From positions 124,001 through 188,000 of the forward strand of contig JAPPGH010000054.1 of the NCBI GenBank assembly GCA_026914155.1: 64,000 bases of DNA, written 5' to 3'. This stretch comes from Candidatus Palauibacter rhopaloidicola (lineage in GTDB: Bacteria; Gemmatimonadota; Gemmatimonadetes; Palauibacterales; Palauibacteraceae). This document shows, piece after piece, positions 27,342-36,781 of this stretch (the first letter of the stretch is position 1; the number at the start of each line of letters is the position of its first letter). The notes beneath the pieces are model-generated. The model ran no database searches, was not told where the DNA came from, and was given only the letters and a program-made list of their open reading frames with translations. A program made the translations under genes and the position numbers.

Positions 27342-28181
27342 ATGAGTACACGACGACGGTTGCAGCGACGGTTCCAATTCTCCCTTCGGGCGGCCCTCCC
27401 GGTGGCCGTTGCGGGCTTCGCGCCGGCGGCGCTCGGCGCGCAGGCGGGGGATGTTCACTACGTGCGTTCGGTGCAGTTCGACTTCGAAGTGCCGGAGCGC
27501 ATGGCGGCGTTCCGCGACCGCCTTGCGGCGCAGAACACGGCCTCCATGGTGCTCCGCTTCGACGGCGCCCGATCCATCATGATGCCGGACCCCGATGAGG
27601 AAGCGGCGGCCCCCCGCGGCGGCGCTCGCGACTCCGACCGCATGGATCGCCGCGCCCTCGGGATGGCGCTGCGGCTCAGAATGGGATCGGCCTCACGTAG
27701 CGACCAGGAGGATGTGGTACAGGCCTATGTCGACTTCGGGAGCGGCGCGATGACGGAGACGCGCGAGTTCATGGGGCGCACGTTCCTGATCGCCGGAGAC
27801 CGGCCTGCGTATGCGTGGAAGCTCGGGACCGAACAGCGCGAGTTCCTCGGCTACATGGTGCAGCAGGCGACGGCCGTCCACGACGGGTCGGAGATCGAAG
27901 CCTGGTTCACGCTCCAGATCCCGGTGCAGGCGGGCCCCGGCCAGTACGGCGGGCTTCCCGGCCTCGTCCTCGTGCTTTCGGTCGACGGCGGAGACCTCCT
28001 CTACTCGGCGACCGAGGTGAACCTCGACGGCCCTGGCGACGTCGCGATCGCCCCGCCGACCGACGGGGAGATGGTCACGCGCGAGGAGTACGAAGCCCTC
28101 GTGGCCGAGAAGCTCGAGGAAATTCGGGCCACGCGCGGGGCCGGCAACCGGCGCCGTCCCTTCGACGGGGGGCTTCGATGA
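27342..28181 (+). CDS. GLPGLI-family exported protein
   Basis: 279 residues with an Arg-rich signal peptide ending GALGAQ. The C-terminal half contains QYGGLPGLVLVLSVDGGD, the motif for which the GLPGLI family is named, and the N-terminal half matches the family's usual start (VRSVQFDFEVPERM). GLPGLI proteins are known mainly from Bacteroidota, next to TonB receptors, with no established function. ATG at 27342 begins directly at the signal; earlier starts (27300 GTG, 27312 ATG) are possible. Its stop overlaps the TonB receptor start (ATGA). Confidence 0.82.
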   Translation: MSTRRRLQRRFQFSLRAALPVAVAGFAPAALGAQAGDVHYVRSVQFDFEVPERMAAFRDRLAAQNTASMVLRFDGARSIMMPDPDEEAAAPRGGARDSDRMDRRALGMALRLRMGSASRSDQEDVVQAYVDFGSGAMTETREFMGRTFLIAGDRPAYAWKLGTEQREFLGYMVQQATAVHDGSEIEAWFTLQIPVQAGPGQYGGLPGLVLVLSVDGGDLLYSATEVNLDGPGDVAIAPPTDGEMVTREEYEALVAEKLEEIRATRGAGNRRRPFDGGLR

Positions 28182-31024
28182 GGCGGCCCGCGCCGGTCCT
28201 GGCGCTGCTGGCGGCCGGGCTCGTGTGCGCGGCGTTCTCGCCCATTCCCGCCGAGGCCCAGGCCGAGTACACGGTGAGCGGCGTGATCGCCGACACGGAG
28301 GGCGCGGGGCTCAACGGCGCCATGGTCGTGGCGCTGGCGAAACCCGACTCGGTCCTCACCCGCTTCACGACCTCCAACGGCGACGGCGTCTTCGCCCTCG
28401 GAGATCTCGGACCGGGCGAGTACATCCTGCAGGTCACCCTGCTCGGCTACGGCACGGTGCGGCAGGACCTCTCCCTCACCGGCGAAGACGTGAACGTCGG
28501 CACCATCAACCTCGAGGTGATGGCGGTCGAGGTGGACCCGCTCGTCGTCACCCTCGACCACGTCCCCTTCCTGAACCGGCGGGACACCCTCGGCTACAAC
28601 GCGCTCGCCTTCCGGACGCGGCCCAACGCCACGGTGGAGGACCTCCTCCGCCAGCTTCCGGGCATCGAAGTCGAGAACGACGGGTCGATCACGGCGCAGG
28701 GCGAAGAGGTCGAGAACGTCCTCGTCGACGGGAAGGAGTTCTTCGGGGGCGACCCCGCGATGGCGACCCAGAATCTGCCCGCCGAGGCCGTGGAGAAGGT
28801 GGAGGTCTACGACAAAGAGTCGGACATGGCCGAGTTCACGGGCATCGCCGATGGCGAGGAAGAGCGGACGATCAACCTGGAACTCAAGGAAGAGGCGCGG
28901 TCGGGCTACTTCGGCCGCACGTCGGGCGGACTCGGGGCGGACGTCGACAACGCGTCCGCGGCGCCCGGATTCGGCGAGTCGGTGGCCGCGCGGCGGCTTG
29001 CCGGCGGCGAATCCGGGACGGTGGCCGGCGGGATTCCGTACGCCGGCGCCGTGTCGATCAACCGCTTTTCGCCCACCACGCAGCTTGCTCTCCTCGGGAG
29101 CGCGAACAACGTGAACCAGGCCGGGTTCGGGTGGGGCGACGCGATGTCGTTCGGCGGACGGGATTTCGGCCGCGGCGGCGGGGGCGACGACGGGCTCACC
29201 GAGACCCGCATGCTGGCGTTCAACGTCAACCACGACTTCGGCGGGAACGACGACCACTGGATCCGGACGAGCTACCGCATCAGCACGCTCGACAACTTCC
29301 AGAACGAGACGCGACAGCAGGAGCAGCTCCTCGGCACGAGCGCGTCATCCCTCGTCGATCGCGCCACGCGCACGGACACCGAGAACTCGGCGCACCGCGT
29401 CAACCTGAACTCCCAGTTCACGCTCTCCGAGGGCCACGAACTGCGGCTGCGCGGAAATCTCAACGCCCGCGCCTCCCTGCTCGACCGCGTGGACTTCCAG
29501 GACACGCGCTCGGGCACGGGGCAGTTTCTCACGGCCGCGGCGACGAACTACGACGTGGACGGCGACGACGTGGGTGGCGATGCGCGGCTCACGTGGCGCA
29601 AGCGGCTCGACGACAGCGGGCGGAGCCTCTTCGCGGAGGCCCGGGTGAACCTCAGCGATTCCGACCGCCTGACGAACCTCGCTTCGTCGATCGAGGGCAA
29701 CGTCGAGAACCCGCGGGCACGGGCCGGCGACGTCCTGCAGGAGCAGACGAATATCGGCCAGACGCTGACGCACTCCGTCCGCCTCTCGATGACCCAGCCG
29801 ATGCCCTGGGAATCCATGCTCGAGGTCTACGGGGAGCGGAGCGCGACCGCCGAGGACGAGAACCAGTCGGTGTTCGACATCGGGCCTGACGGCCGGACGC
29901 TGAACCCCCTGCTCACATCGGGGTTCGAGCGGACGTACAGCTACCTGCGCGGGGGTTTCCGCTTCAACCGCACGAGCGAGGCCGGACGGCTCGTGCTCGG
30001 ACTGCGCCTGCAGGGCTCGGACCTGGAGGGGACGATCCTCGACCGGAGCGAGGAGATCGCCAACGGGTACACGCACGTGCTGCCCAACGCCGAGTACCGC
30101 ATGCAGCTCGACGACATGCGCACGCTCCAGTTCCGGTACTCGACATCGACGCGCGAACCGCGCATGACGGATCTCCAACCCTTCGTCGACAATCGGGATC
30201 CGCTGCGGATCCGGATGGGGAACCCGGATCTGCAGCCCGAATACACGCACCGCTTGCGGACGGAATACCGGTTCTTCGACACGTTCAGCTTCGTCAACCT
30301 GTTCACGTGGGCGAACGTCAGCGTCACGACGAACGACATCGCCCAGTCCCGAACGGTGACCGAGCGGGGACTCCAGACAATCTCGCCCGTGAACCTCGGG
30401 AGCGCATGGTCGGCGGACGGCGGCGCGAGTTTCGGGCGGCCGCTGCGCTGGATGGGCGGGCAGGTGGACCTGAACTACAACCTGAGCTACTTCAGTTCGA
30501 ACGAGTTCGTGAACCAGGTCGAGAACCGGAGCCGGTCGCTGTCGCATACGTTCGGGATCGAGCTTGAGAACCGCGCCAAGGAGGACTACGACGTGCGCGG
30601 CGGCGCCAAGCTGACGCTGAGCGACGTCAGCTATTCCCTGAACGAGGAGTTGAACGAGGACTACGTCAACTCGACGCTGTACGGGAGCGCCGACTTCTAC
30701 CTCGGGGCGTGGACGCTGGGTACGGAGTTCCAGTGGCGGCTCTACGACCAGGATCTGTTCGGCCCGGGGCGGAACGTCGCGCTGTGGGAGGCTTCCCTGC
30801 AGCGCCGCATCCTCAACGACCAGGCCGAGATCCGACTGGTGGCGTTTGACCTTCTGGGCCAGAATCAGGGGGTGACGTACACGAACTCGCCCGGCTTCAT
30901 CCAAGAGCGCCGGGTCGAGTCGCTCACGCAGTACGTGATGCTGAACTTCACCTGGTATCTCGGGAACCGCTCGATGGCCAGCGGGGGTGGCCGGAGTCGC
31001 GGCGGAGACCGGTTCCGCAGGTAG
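28178..31024 (+). CDS. Large TonB-dependent receptor-like outer-membrane protein
   Basis: 948 residues. Signal peptide ends AEAQAE. Then comes a CarboxypepD_reg-like domain (YTVSGVIADTEGAGLNGAMV), a plug (PNATVEDLLRQLPGIEVEND, VLVDGKEFFGGDP) and a long barrel. This architecture and the VLVDGKEFF motif are those of the receptors that accompany GLPGLI proteins. A Gly/Arg-rich tail follows the last strand (SGGGRSRGGDRFRR), unusual because barrel receptors normally end in an aromatic residue. Translationally coupled to the GLPGLI gene. Confidence 0.9.
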   Translation: MRRPAPVLALLAAGLVCAAFSPIPAEAQAEYTVSGVIADTEGAGLNGAMVVALAKPDSVLTRFTTSNGDGVFALGDLGPGEYILQVTLLGYGTVRQDLSLTGEDVNVGTINLEVMAVEVDPLVVTLDHVPFLNRRDTLGYNALAFRTRPNATVEDLLRQLPGIEVENDGSITAQGEEVENVLVDGKEFFGGDPAMATQNLPAEAVEKVEVYDKESDMAEFTGIADGEEERTINLELKEEARSGYFGRTSGGLGADVDNASAAPGFGESVAARRLAGGESGTVAGGIPYAGAVSINRFSPTTQLALLGSANNVNQAGFGWGDAMSFGGRDFGRGGGGDDGLTETRMLAFNVNHDFGGNDDHWIRTSYRISTLDNFQNETRQQEQLLGTSASSLVDRATRTDTENSAHRVNLNSQFTLSEGHELRLRGNLNARASLLDRVDFQDTRSGTGQFLTAAATNYDVDGDDVGGDARLTWRKRLDDSGRSLFAEARVNLSDSDRLTNLASSIEGNVENPRARAGDVLQEQTNIGQTLTHSVRLSMTQPMPWESMLEVYGERSATAEDENQSVFDIGPDGRTLNPLLTSGFERTYSYLRGGFRFNRTSEAGRLVLGLRLQGSDLEGTILDRSEEIANGYTHVLPNAEYRMQLDDMRTLQFRYSTSTREPRMTDLQPFVDNRDPLRIRMGNPDLQPEYTHRLRTEYRFFDTFSFVNLFTWANVSVTTNDIAQSRTVTERGLQTISPVNLGSAWSADGGASFGRPLRWMGGQVDLNYNLSYFSSNEFVNQVENRSRSLSHTFGIELENRAKEDYDVRGGAKLTLSDVSYSLNEELNEDYVNSTLYGSADFYLGAWTLGTEFQWRLYDQDLFGPGRNVALWEASLQRRILNDQAEIRLVAFDLLGQNQGVTYTNSPGFIQERRVESLTQYVMLNFTWYLGNRSMASGGGRSRGGDRFRR

Positions 31025-31048
31025 GCAGCCGAACAGCACGGGGCCGTC

Positions 31049-32146
31049 ATGACCGAACCGAGCGGTGGGCGCGTCGTCTCGCTCGACGCGTTCCGGGGCC
31101 TGACGATCGCGGCGATGATCCTCGTCAACAACCCCGGGAGTTGGGCCTACGTCTACGCGCCCCTCGCCCACGCGGAGTGGCACGGGTGGACGCCGACCGA
31201 CCTCATCTTCCCCTACTTCCTCTTCATCGTCGGGGTCGCGCTCCCCTTCTCTTTTTCGCGCCGCCTCGCCGAGGGTACGGATCGGGGCCGGCTCTTCCGG
31301 CACGTGGTGCGGCGCTCGCTCATCCTCATCGGACTCGGGCTCGCGATGCGGGCGATTCCGGACTTCGACCTGTTCGACATGCGCCTCTACGGCGTGCTGC
31401 AGCGGATCGGCCTCGTCTACTGCGCAGCGGCGGCGCTCTACCTGTGGGGGTCCGCGCGCGTGCGGTGGATCGCGGTGGGGGTGCTCCTCTTCGGGTACTG
31501 GGCGCTCGTCGCGGGGGACCTGACGCCGGACGGGAATCTCGGGGCCCGGATCGACCGGTTCCTCATGGGCGACCGGCTGTGGCAGGGGACGTGGGATCCG
31601 GAGGGACTCCTCTCGACGCTGCCGGCCATCGGGACGTGCCTCCTGGGGATCTTCTGCGGCGAATGGCTGCGGTCGGATCGCTCCGGGGGCGAGATCTCGC
31701 GCGGAATGTGGATCGTCGGCGCCTGGCTCGTGGTGATGGGGTTCCTGTGGGACACGGTGTTCCCGATCAACAAGAACCTGTGGTCGAGTTCCTACGTCCT
31801 TTTCACGGCCGGGACGGCGCTGCTCCTGTTCGGCGCCATGTACTGGCTCATCGACGTGAAGCGGTCCCGGGACGGCTGGCGCGGCACTTGGGCGACGCCG
31901 CTCGTCATCTACGGCATGAACTCGATCGCCGTGTTCGTCGCCTCCGGCATGTTCGCCAAGACGCTCGCCCGGATTCGGATCGGGGGCGACGGGGGCATGC
32001 CGCTGAGCGCGTGGCTGTACGAGAACGCGTTCCGGTCGTGGGCGGGCGACTACGGCGGGTCGCTCGCCATGGCGTTGGCCCAGGTCACCTTCTGGCTGGG
32101 CGTGATGTGGCTCCTCCACCGCCGCCGCATCTACATCAAGATCTGA
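31049..32146 (+). CDS. HGSNAT/NagX-like membrane acyltransferase (DUF5009)
   Basis: 365 residues, about ten transmembrane helices. RVVSLDAFRGLTIAAMILVN starts the family domain, and HAEWHGWTPTDLIFPYFLF contains the His of the acetyl-transfer site in heparan-alpha-glucosaminide N-acetyltransferase homologues. It would move an acetyl group across the inner membrane to an amino sugar. It follows the TonB receptor by 24 bases, so co-transcription is possible, which would link the receptor to amino-sugar or glycan handling (inference). Confidence 0.87.
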   Translation: MTEPSGGRVVSLDAFRGLTIAAMILVNNPGSWAYVYAPLAHAEWHGWTPTDLIFPYFLFIVGVALPFSFSRRLAEGTDRGRLFRHVVRRSLILIGLGLAMRAIPDFDLFDMRLYGVLQRIGLVYCAAAALYLWGSARVRWIAVGVLLFGYWALVAGDLTPDGNLGARIDRFLMGDRLWQGTWDPEGLLSTLPAIGTCLLGIFCGEWLRSDRSGGEISRGMWIVGAWLVVMGFLWDTVFPINKNLWSSSYVLFTAGTALLLFGAMYWLIDVKRSRDGWRGTWATPLVIYGMNSIAVFVASGMFAKTLARIRIGGDGGMPLSAWLYENAFRSWAGDYGGSLAMALAQVTFWLGVMWLLHRRRIYIKI

Positions 32147-32177
32147 CCTGACCGGGATCTGATCTGCGCGGGAGAGT

Positions 32178-34592
32178 CTATGCTCCCGCCGCTGCGAGTC
32201 CCTCCAGCACGCGCTCGGGGCGCAGCGGGATGCGGCGCATACGCACGCCGGTCGCGTCGTGGATCGCGTTGGCGACGGCGGCCGGGACCGTGCGGTGCGA
32301 TGGTTCGCCCGCCCCGTAGTGCGGGAGGTCCGGCCGGTCGGGATTCGGGTCTCCGTTCACGATCACGACATCGATCCGCTCGGGCGCGTCCCGGTGCGTC
32401 AGCGTCGGGTGCGTGCGCCAGTCGACGCTGGTCACCCTCTCCCCATCGAACTGCACCTCCTCGAACAGGGTCCGGCTGATCCCGTGCAGGAGATTCCCCT
32501 GGATCGTGTTCTCGAGGCCGTCGGGGTTGATCACGAGGCCGCAGTCGTGCGCGCAGACCATCCGCTTGACCCACACGCGCCCGCTCTCGCGGTCGACTTC
32601 GACCTCGGCGATCGTGGCGACTGCCGTCTGAATGCGGTACGCGTACGAGATCCCCCGCCCGGTGAGGATGCGTCCGTCACCCGGCTCCCGGGGCGAGGGC
32701 CGCGGCTCCCAGCCGAACGCCTCGGCCGCCGCCTCGACGACGGCGATGGAGCGGGCCCGGCGGAACGTCGCGTCATCCTCCGTCGTCCCGCGCAGGAGAC
32801 GAAGACGGAAGTCGACCGGGTCCGCGTTCGCGGCTGCCGCCATCTCGTCGATGAACGATTCCCCGGCGAAGGTCGTCTGCGGGCCGTTGGGGTCGCGCAG
32901 GTTCCCCGTGCGGAGCGGCGTCTCGAAGGCGAGCGGGAAACGGACCGCCCGCGTCTCCTCCCGCCGGTTCGGGATGTGGTACATCTCGTCCGGACCCCGG
33001 CCGCCGCCGGGAGACGGCCGCTCGGGCCGGATCCCCATGAGCTGGGCGATGAGCACGGTGTCCGCCTGGTTGTATCCGACGTGCGCGTAGTTCGCGATCC
33101 GCGCCCGGTAGTCGAGCGCGACCACGTCGCCGGCGTCGTCCAGTCCCCCGCGCAGGTCGATGGCGAAGGCGGGGCCCTTCGTATCCCACGCCGTCTCCTC
33201 GTGCCGCATCCACTGCACCCGGACGGGGCGGCCCAGTTCCCGCGCCAGGTACGCCGCCTCGAAGCCCGCGTCGTCGGCCGCCGTGCGGCCGTAGAGCTGC
33301 GGACCCTCCATCCAGATCACCCGCACCCGCTCCGGCGGCATGCCGAGGAACTCCGCGATCCCGGTGCGGTGGCTGTAGGGCTTCATGTCGTTCGTGTAGA
33401 CCGTCATCTGCCCGTCCGACGGGTCGGCCACGGCGTGGGCGGGCCCGATCGCCGTATGTCCCTGGAAGGGGATGTCGTAGGCGGCCTCGACGACCGTCGC
33501 CGCGCCGGCCAGCGCCGCGTCGGGATTCCCCTCCACGCGGGGACGGGGAGATGTCCCGGTCTCCGCGCCGACCGGGGTCGCGCCCCGCATGTAGTCGAAG
33601 AGGTCCTCGGAGGAGGGGAAGGGCGCTGTTTCCGGCTTCTCCCACTCAAGGGCGAGGCTCTCCGCCGCCTGGATCGCCTGTTCCTCCCGCTCGCAGACGA
33701 CCGCGACGTAGTTCCCCTCCCGGAAGACGCGGATGAAGCCGGGCATGTCGCGGACGGAGGATTCGTCGATGGAGACGAGCCGCGCGCCGGCGAAGGGCGG
33801 CCGCACGTTCCGCGCGTGGACCATGCCGGGGAGTTGCACGTCGACCGCCCACTCGAGCGACCCGTCGACCTTCCCGGGGATGTCGTACCGGGGGACGGAC
33901 CGGCCGACGATCTTCATCTCCTGGACCGGCTTCACGGCCGCGAGGCCGGTGGTCTCGTTGACGTTCCGTCCCGTGAGGGCGACGTCGAAGCGCCTTCCGC
34001 CGATCAGATCGCCGTACGTGGCCGCGCGCGTGGGATCGGCGGCCACAGAGATGACGCCTTCGCTGACGGTGAGTTCGTCGGCGGGAACCTCGAAGCGCTC
34101 CGAGGCCAGTTCCAGCAGGACGCGCCGCGCTTCCGCCGCGACCCGCCGCGCCGGTAGCGCGTCACGTTCGATGGCATCGGAACCGCCCGACCCGCCCTGG
34201 TCCACCGTCATGTCCGTGCGGCCCATGACGAGCGTGGCCCGGTCGTAGGCGAGGTCGAGTTCGTCGCACATCATCTGCCGCATGGCGGTCCCGGTCCCCT
34301 GCCCGCCATCGGTCTTGCCGACGTAGAAGGTGGCCGTGCCGTCCCCGTGCACGACGAGCCACGAGTCGAGTTGGAGATAGTCGGGATCCGGATACGGGTT
34401 CGCCTCGCCGGGGTCGCCGGAGCCGTTCCGGCCGGGCCCCGCCACGCCGATGCCGCCGCCGCTGAAGCCCACGCTGCTGAAGCCGAGGACGAACAGCCCC
34501 GAGGTCTTCAGGAAGTCCCGCCGGGACGTGCTTCCCTCCCAAGGGGCGAGGGCCTCGTCGACCCCGGCAGGGAACTCCGTGGCGCGCCTCAC
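32178..34592 (-). CDS. Xanthine dehydrogenase-family molybdopterin-binding subunit, Tat-exported
   Basis: 804 residues. The Tat signal STSRRDFLKTSG lies near residue 22, followed by aldehyde oxidase/xanthine dehydrogenase molybdopterin domains of the isoquinoline-oxidoreductase beta (IorB) type: YVGKTDGGQGTGTAMRQMM, then GGSGGSDA, PFQGHTAIGPAHAVA, and near the end HYGAGEPSHRTVPAA, which contains the catalytic Glu. It hydroxylates a carbon centre using water, with electrons passed to the 2Fe-2S subunit. Start overlaps the 2Fe-2S gene stop (ATGA). No FAD subunit gene is nearby, as in IorAB-type two-subunit enzymes. Confidence 0.92.
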   Translation of the reverse strand: MRRATEFPAGVDEALAPWEGSTSRRDFLKTSGLFVLGFSSVGFSGGGIGVAGPGRNGSGDPGEANPYPDPDYLQLDSWLVVHGDGTATFYVGKTDGGQGTGTAMRQMMCDELDLAYDRATLVMGRTDMTVDQGGSGGSDAIERDALPARRVAAEARRVLLELASERFEVPADELTVSEGVISVAADPTRAATYGDLIGGRRFDVALTGRNVNETTGLAAVKPVQEMKIVGRSVPRYDIPGKVDGSLEWAVDVQLPGMVHARNVRPPFAGARLVSIDESSVRDMPGFIRVFREGNYVAVVCEREEQAIQAAESLALEWEKPETAPFPSSEDLFDYMRGATPVGAETGTSPRPRVEGNPDAALAGAATVVEAAYDIPFQGHTAIGPAHAVADPSDGQMTVYTNDMKPYSHRTGIAEFLGMPPERVRVIWMEGPQLYGRTAADDAGFEAAYLARELGRPVRVQWMRHEETAWDTKGPAFAIDLRGGLDDAGDVVALDYRARIANYAHVGYNQADTVLIAQLMGIRPERPSPGGGRGPDEMYHIPNRREETRAVRFPLAFETPLRTGNLRDPNGPQTTFAGESFIDEMAAAANADPVDFRLRLLRGTTEDDATFRRARSIAVVEAAAEAFGWEPRPSPREPGDGRILTGRGISYAYRIQTAVATIAEVEVDRESGRVWVKRMVCAHDCGLVINPDGLENTIQGNLLHGISRTLFEEVQFDGERVTSVDWRTHPTLTHRDAPERIDVVIVNGDPNPDRPDLPHYGAGEPSHRTVPAAVANAIHDATGVRMRRIPLRPERVLEGLAAAGA

Positions 34593-35107
34593 GGTCCCAC
34601 CTCCCCGACGGCCCCCGCAGGCTCATTCACGCCGTCGGCCCCACCGCCCCCGTTCGCCATCGCCTCCGCGGCGCGCTTCACGGCGGACTGGATGCGGTAG
34701 TACGTCATGCAGCGGCAGAGGGCGCCGTTCATCCCCTGCCGGATCTCCTCGTCGCTCGGGTCCGGGTTGCGGTCGAGGAGCGCCTTGGCCGTGAGGATCT
34801 GGCCGTTCTGGCAGTACCCGCACTGCGGCACCTGCTCGTCGATCCACGCCTGCTGCACGGGATCGAGTTCGTCGCCCGCGGACAGCCCCTCGAGCGTGAC
34901 GATCTCGCCCTCCGCCCGGGACACCGGTCGCATGCACGAGCGGATGGCGCGGCCGTCCAGGAGGACCGTGCACGTGCCGCATTGGCCGAGGCCACAGCCG
35001 AACCGGGGCCCGCGGAGGCCGAGATCGTTCCGGAGGACGTAGAGGAGCGGGGTCGAGGGCTCCACCTCCAGCGAGTGCGTCTCGCCGTTCACCCTGAGCG
35101 TAATCAC
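34589..35107 (-). CDS. 2Fe-2S electron-transfer subunit of molybdenum hydroxylase (IorA-like)
   Basis: 172 residues, two iron-sulfur clusters. The plant-ferredoxin-type site is FGCGLGQCGTCTVLLDG plus the Cys of AIRSC; the second site is QCGYCQNGQI and LCRCMTY. Both are intact. GTG at 35107 overlaps the TGA of the tannase-like gene (GTGA), and the stop overlaps the large subunit (ATGA), so three genes are read as one coupled unit. The C-terminal 20 residues are a Gly/Ala-rich tail absent from most homologues. Confidence 0.93.
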   Translation of the reverse strand: MITLRVNGETHSLEVEPSTPLLYVLRNDLGLRGPRFGCGLGQCGTCTVLLDGRAIRSCMRPVSRAEGEIVTLEGLSAGDELDPVQQAWIDEQVPQCGYCQNGQILTAKALLDRNPDPSDEEIRQGMNGALCRCMTYYRIQSAVKRAAEAMANGGGGADGVNEPAGAVGEVGP

Positions 35108-36639
35108 GGTGCGACGCACTCGAAGCTGTCCTCGCGCCTCGGATCCCCGGTGCCGTTGTAGGCGGCGTGGGCCGGCCACGGGCACACGGGCCGCTGCATC
35201 TCGACGCCGTTCTCGCCCTCGCCGAACTTGGTCGCGACGAGCCGCTCCGGGGCCTCGTCCTCCTCGACCCACGACTGGATGGCGGCGATCCAATCGACGA
35301 AATCGGGACCCGGGCCGCCGGCACAATGCAGGACGCCGGGCAGCATGAACAGCCGCGTGTAGTCGTCCGCCTCGTCGTCTCCGGCGGCCACGCCCTCGTA
35401 GTAGGCGATCGTGCCGCTGGCGGGGATCGCCGAGTCCGACCAGCCGGTCCAGAGGATCAGCTTCCCGCCCGCCGTCTTGAACCCGCCCAGATCCGTGTCC
35501 GTCGCGTTGAGGATCGAGCGGGCGCGGCGCGTGTCCTCCTCCCACGTGAAGTAGTCGCTGAAGTCGTACGTCGAGTAGTCGAACGCTGGGTCGTCGAAGA
35601 TGATGTACTTGTACATCTGGGTGCCGAAGGCGTAGTGGAGGTTGGGTCCGCCCGGTCCGAGTTGCATCTCCCGCCCCGTGACCCAGAGCCTCCATCCCCC
35701 TTGTTCGGTCTCGCCTCCGAAGGGGAAGCCGGGGTAGATGTGCCGGTCTCCGGCACGGGCGCCGCCGTAGATCACCTCCGCGGCGGCCCGCTGTTCGTCG
35801 GTCAATCCCTCGATCGCGGCGATGTCGATGTCGCAGGCCATGGGGTTCGTCATGAACCCGTCCTCCACACCGTCGTTCCCGTCGCAGGCTTCGAGGATCG
35901 CGGCTTCGAGGATGGCCGCGGCCTCGTCCGTGATCACCGGGGTCGCGAGGTCGTTCGGATCGGGATACAGCGCCTGCTGGGTCTGGAGGAAGAAGGCGCC
36001 GAGGCCGGGCCAGTCGTAGGCGGGAGCCCCGGACACGATGCCGTCGAAGTCGTCCGGGTAGCGCTGCGACGACATCATCGCCTGGCCGCCGCCGCGCGAG
36101 CAGCCGATGAAGTAGGAATACTCGATGTCGTGGCCGTAGAAGAGGCGGACGATCGTCTTCGCCGTCTCCGCCGTCACGTGCACCGCGCGGTGGCCGAAGT
36201 TCACCTCGCGGTCGGGCCGGTTCAGCGCCCAGCTTGCGTCGATGCCCGGGCCCTGGTGTCCCGTGTCCGTCCCCACCGTGGCGAACCCGCGGCTCAGGAC
36301 CGAGACCGGCCCCGCGAACTGGAGCGCCTGGTTCTGGACGCTCCCCACGAACCCGCCGCCGCCGCCCATGAGGAAGCGGCCGTTCCAGTCCTCGGCCAGC
36401 GGGAGGAGGAGCTCGAAGTGGATCTCCTCGTCGATCGTCCCGCGCACGCGGCAGTGCGCCGGGTCGTTCGCGCCGGCCTCGACCTCCGTCACCTCATCGA
36501 GGACGAAGCCGCTCCACGACATGGCGGTCAGTTCGTCGCACGTGAGGGCGGGGACGAGGTCGACGGCGGGGGCGGGGGCGAAGGCGGTCAGGGTCAGGAC
36601 GGCGGCGGACGAAACCGCGAGGCGGCGCGTCGGAGTCAT
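35104..36639 (-). CDS. Tannase/feruloyl esterase-family secreted hydrolase
   Basis: 511 residues. Signal peptide (N-terminus to about residue 25). The nucleophile is in YFIGCSRGGGQAMMSSQRYP (G-x-S-x-G variant CSRGG), calcium-site region GNDGVEDGFMTNP, and the C-terminal catalytic His in GVLHCAGGPGPDF. Cysteines flanking Ser and His are expected for the family's catalytic disulfide (CS-D-HC motif). It would release aromatic acids from esters. Coupled to the molybdenum hydroxylase genes, so the two may act in sequence on an aromatic or N-heterocyclic substrate (inference). Confidence 0.88.
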   Translation of the reverse strand: MTPTRRLAVSSAAVLTLTAFAPAPAVDLVPALTCDELTAMSWSGFVLDEVTEVEAGANDPAHCRVRGTIDEEIHFELLLPLAEDWNGRFLMGGGGGFVGSVQNQALQFAGPVSVLSRGFATVGTDTGHQGPGIDASWALNRPDREVNFGHRAVHVTAETAKTIVRLFYGHDIEYSYFIGCSRGGGQAMMSSQRYPDDFDGIVSGAPAYDWPGLGAFFLQTQQALYPDPNDLATPVITDEAAAILEAAILEACDGNDGVEDGFMTNPMACDIDIAAIEGLTDEQRAAAEVIYGGARAGDRHIYPGFPFGGETEQGGWRLWVTGREMQLGPGGPNLHYAFGTQMYKYIIFDDPAFDYSTYDFSDYFTWEEDTRRARSILNATDTDLGGFKTAGGKLILWTGWSDSAIPASGTIAYYEGVAAGDDEADDYTRLFMLPGVLHCAGGPGPDFVDWIAAIQSWVEEDEAPERLVATKFGEGENGVEMQRPVCPWPAHAAYNGTGDPRREDSFECVAP

Positions 36640-36675
36640 GTGTCTCCCCCGGGTCGGAGTGTCCCGCGACGAGTG

Positions 36676-36710
36676 CCTCCGGGCCCGACCCTCGGGTCAG
36701 GGCTCGGAGG
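36676..36710. terminator. Strong hairpin between M56 and tannase-like genes
   Basis: Inverted repeat: arm CCTCCGGGCCC (36676-36686) pairs with GGGCTCGGAGG (36700-36710) with one G-T wobble, and an inner stem GACC/GGTC closes a four-base loop with one bulged A. It lies about 70 bases downstream of the M56 stop and just upstream of the tannase-like gene. No T-run follows, so it may be a rho-independent-like terminator, an attenuator or a processing hairpin. Confidence 0.45.
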
Positions 36711-36781
36711 CGCAACCGAACGGAGTTACGGTGCCGTCGGGGACGCCGGGCCGCAACGGTCTCCGGCCCCGGGATCGCGGA

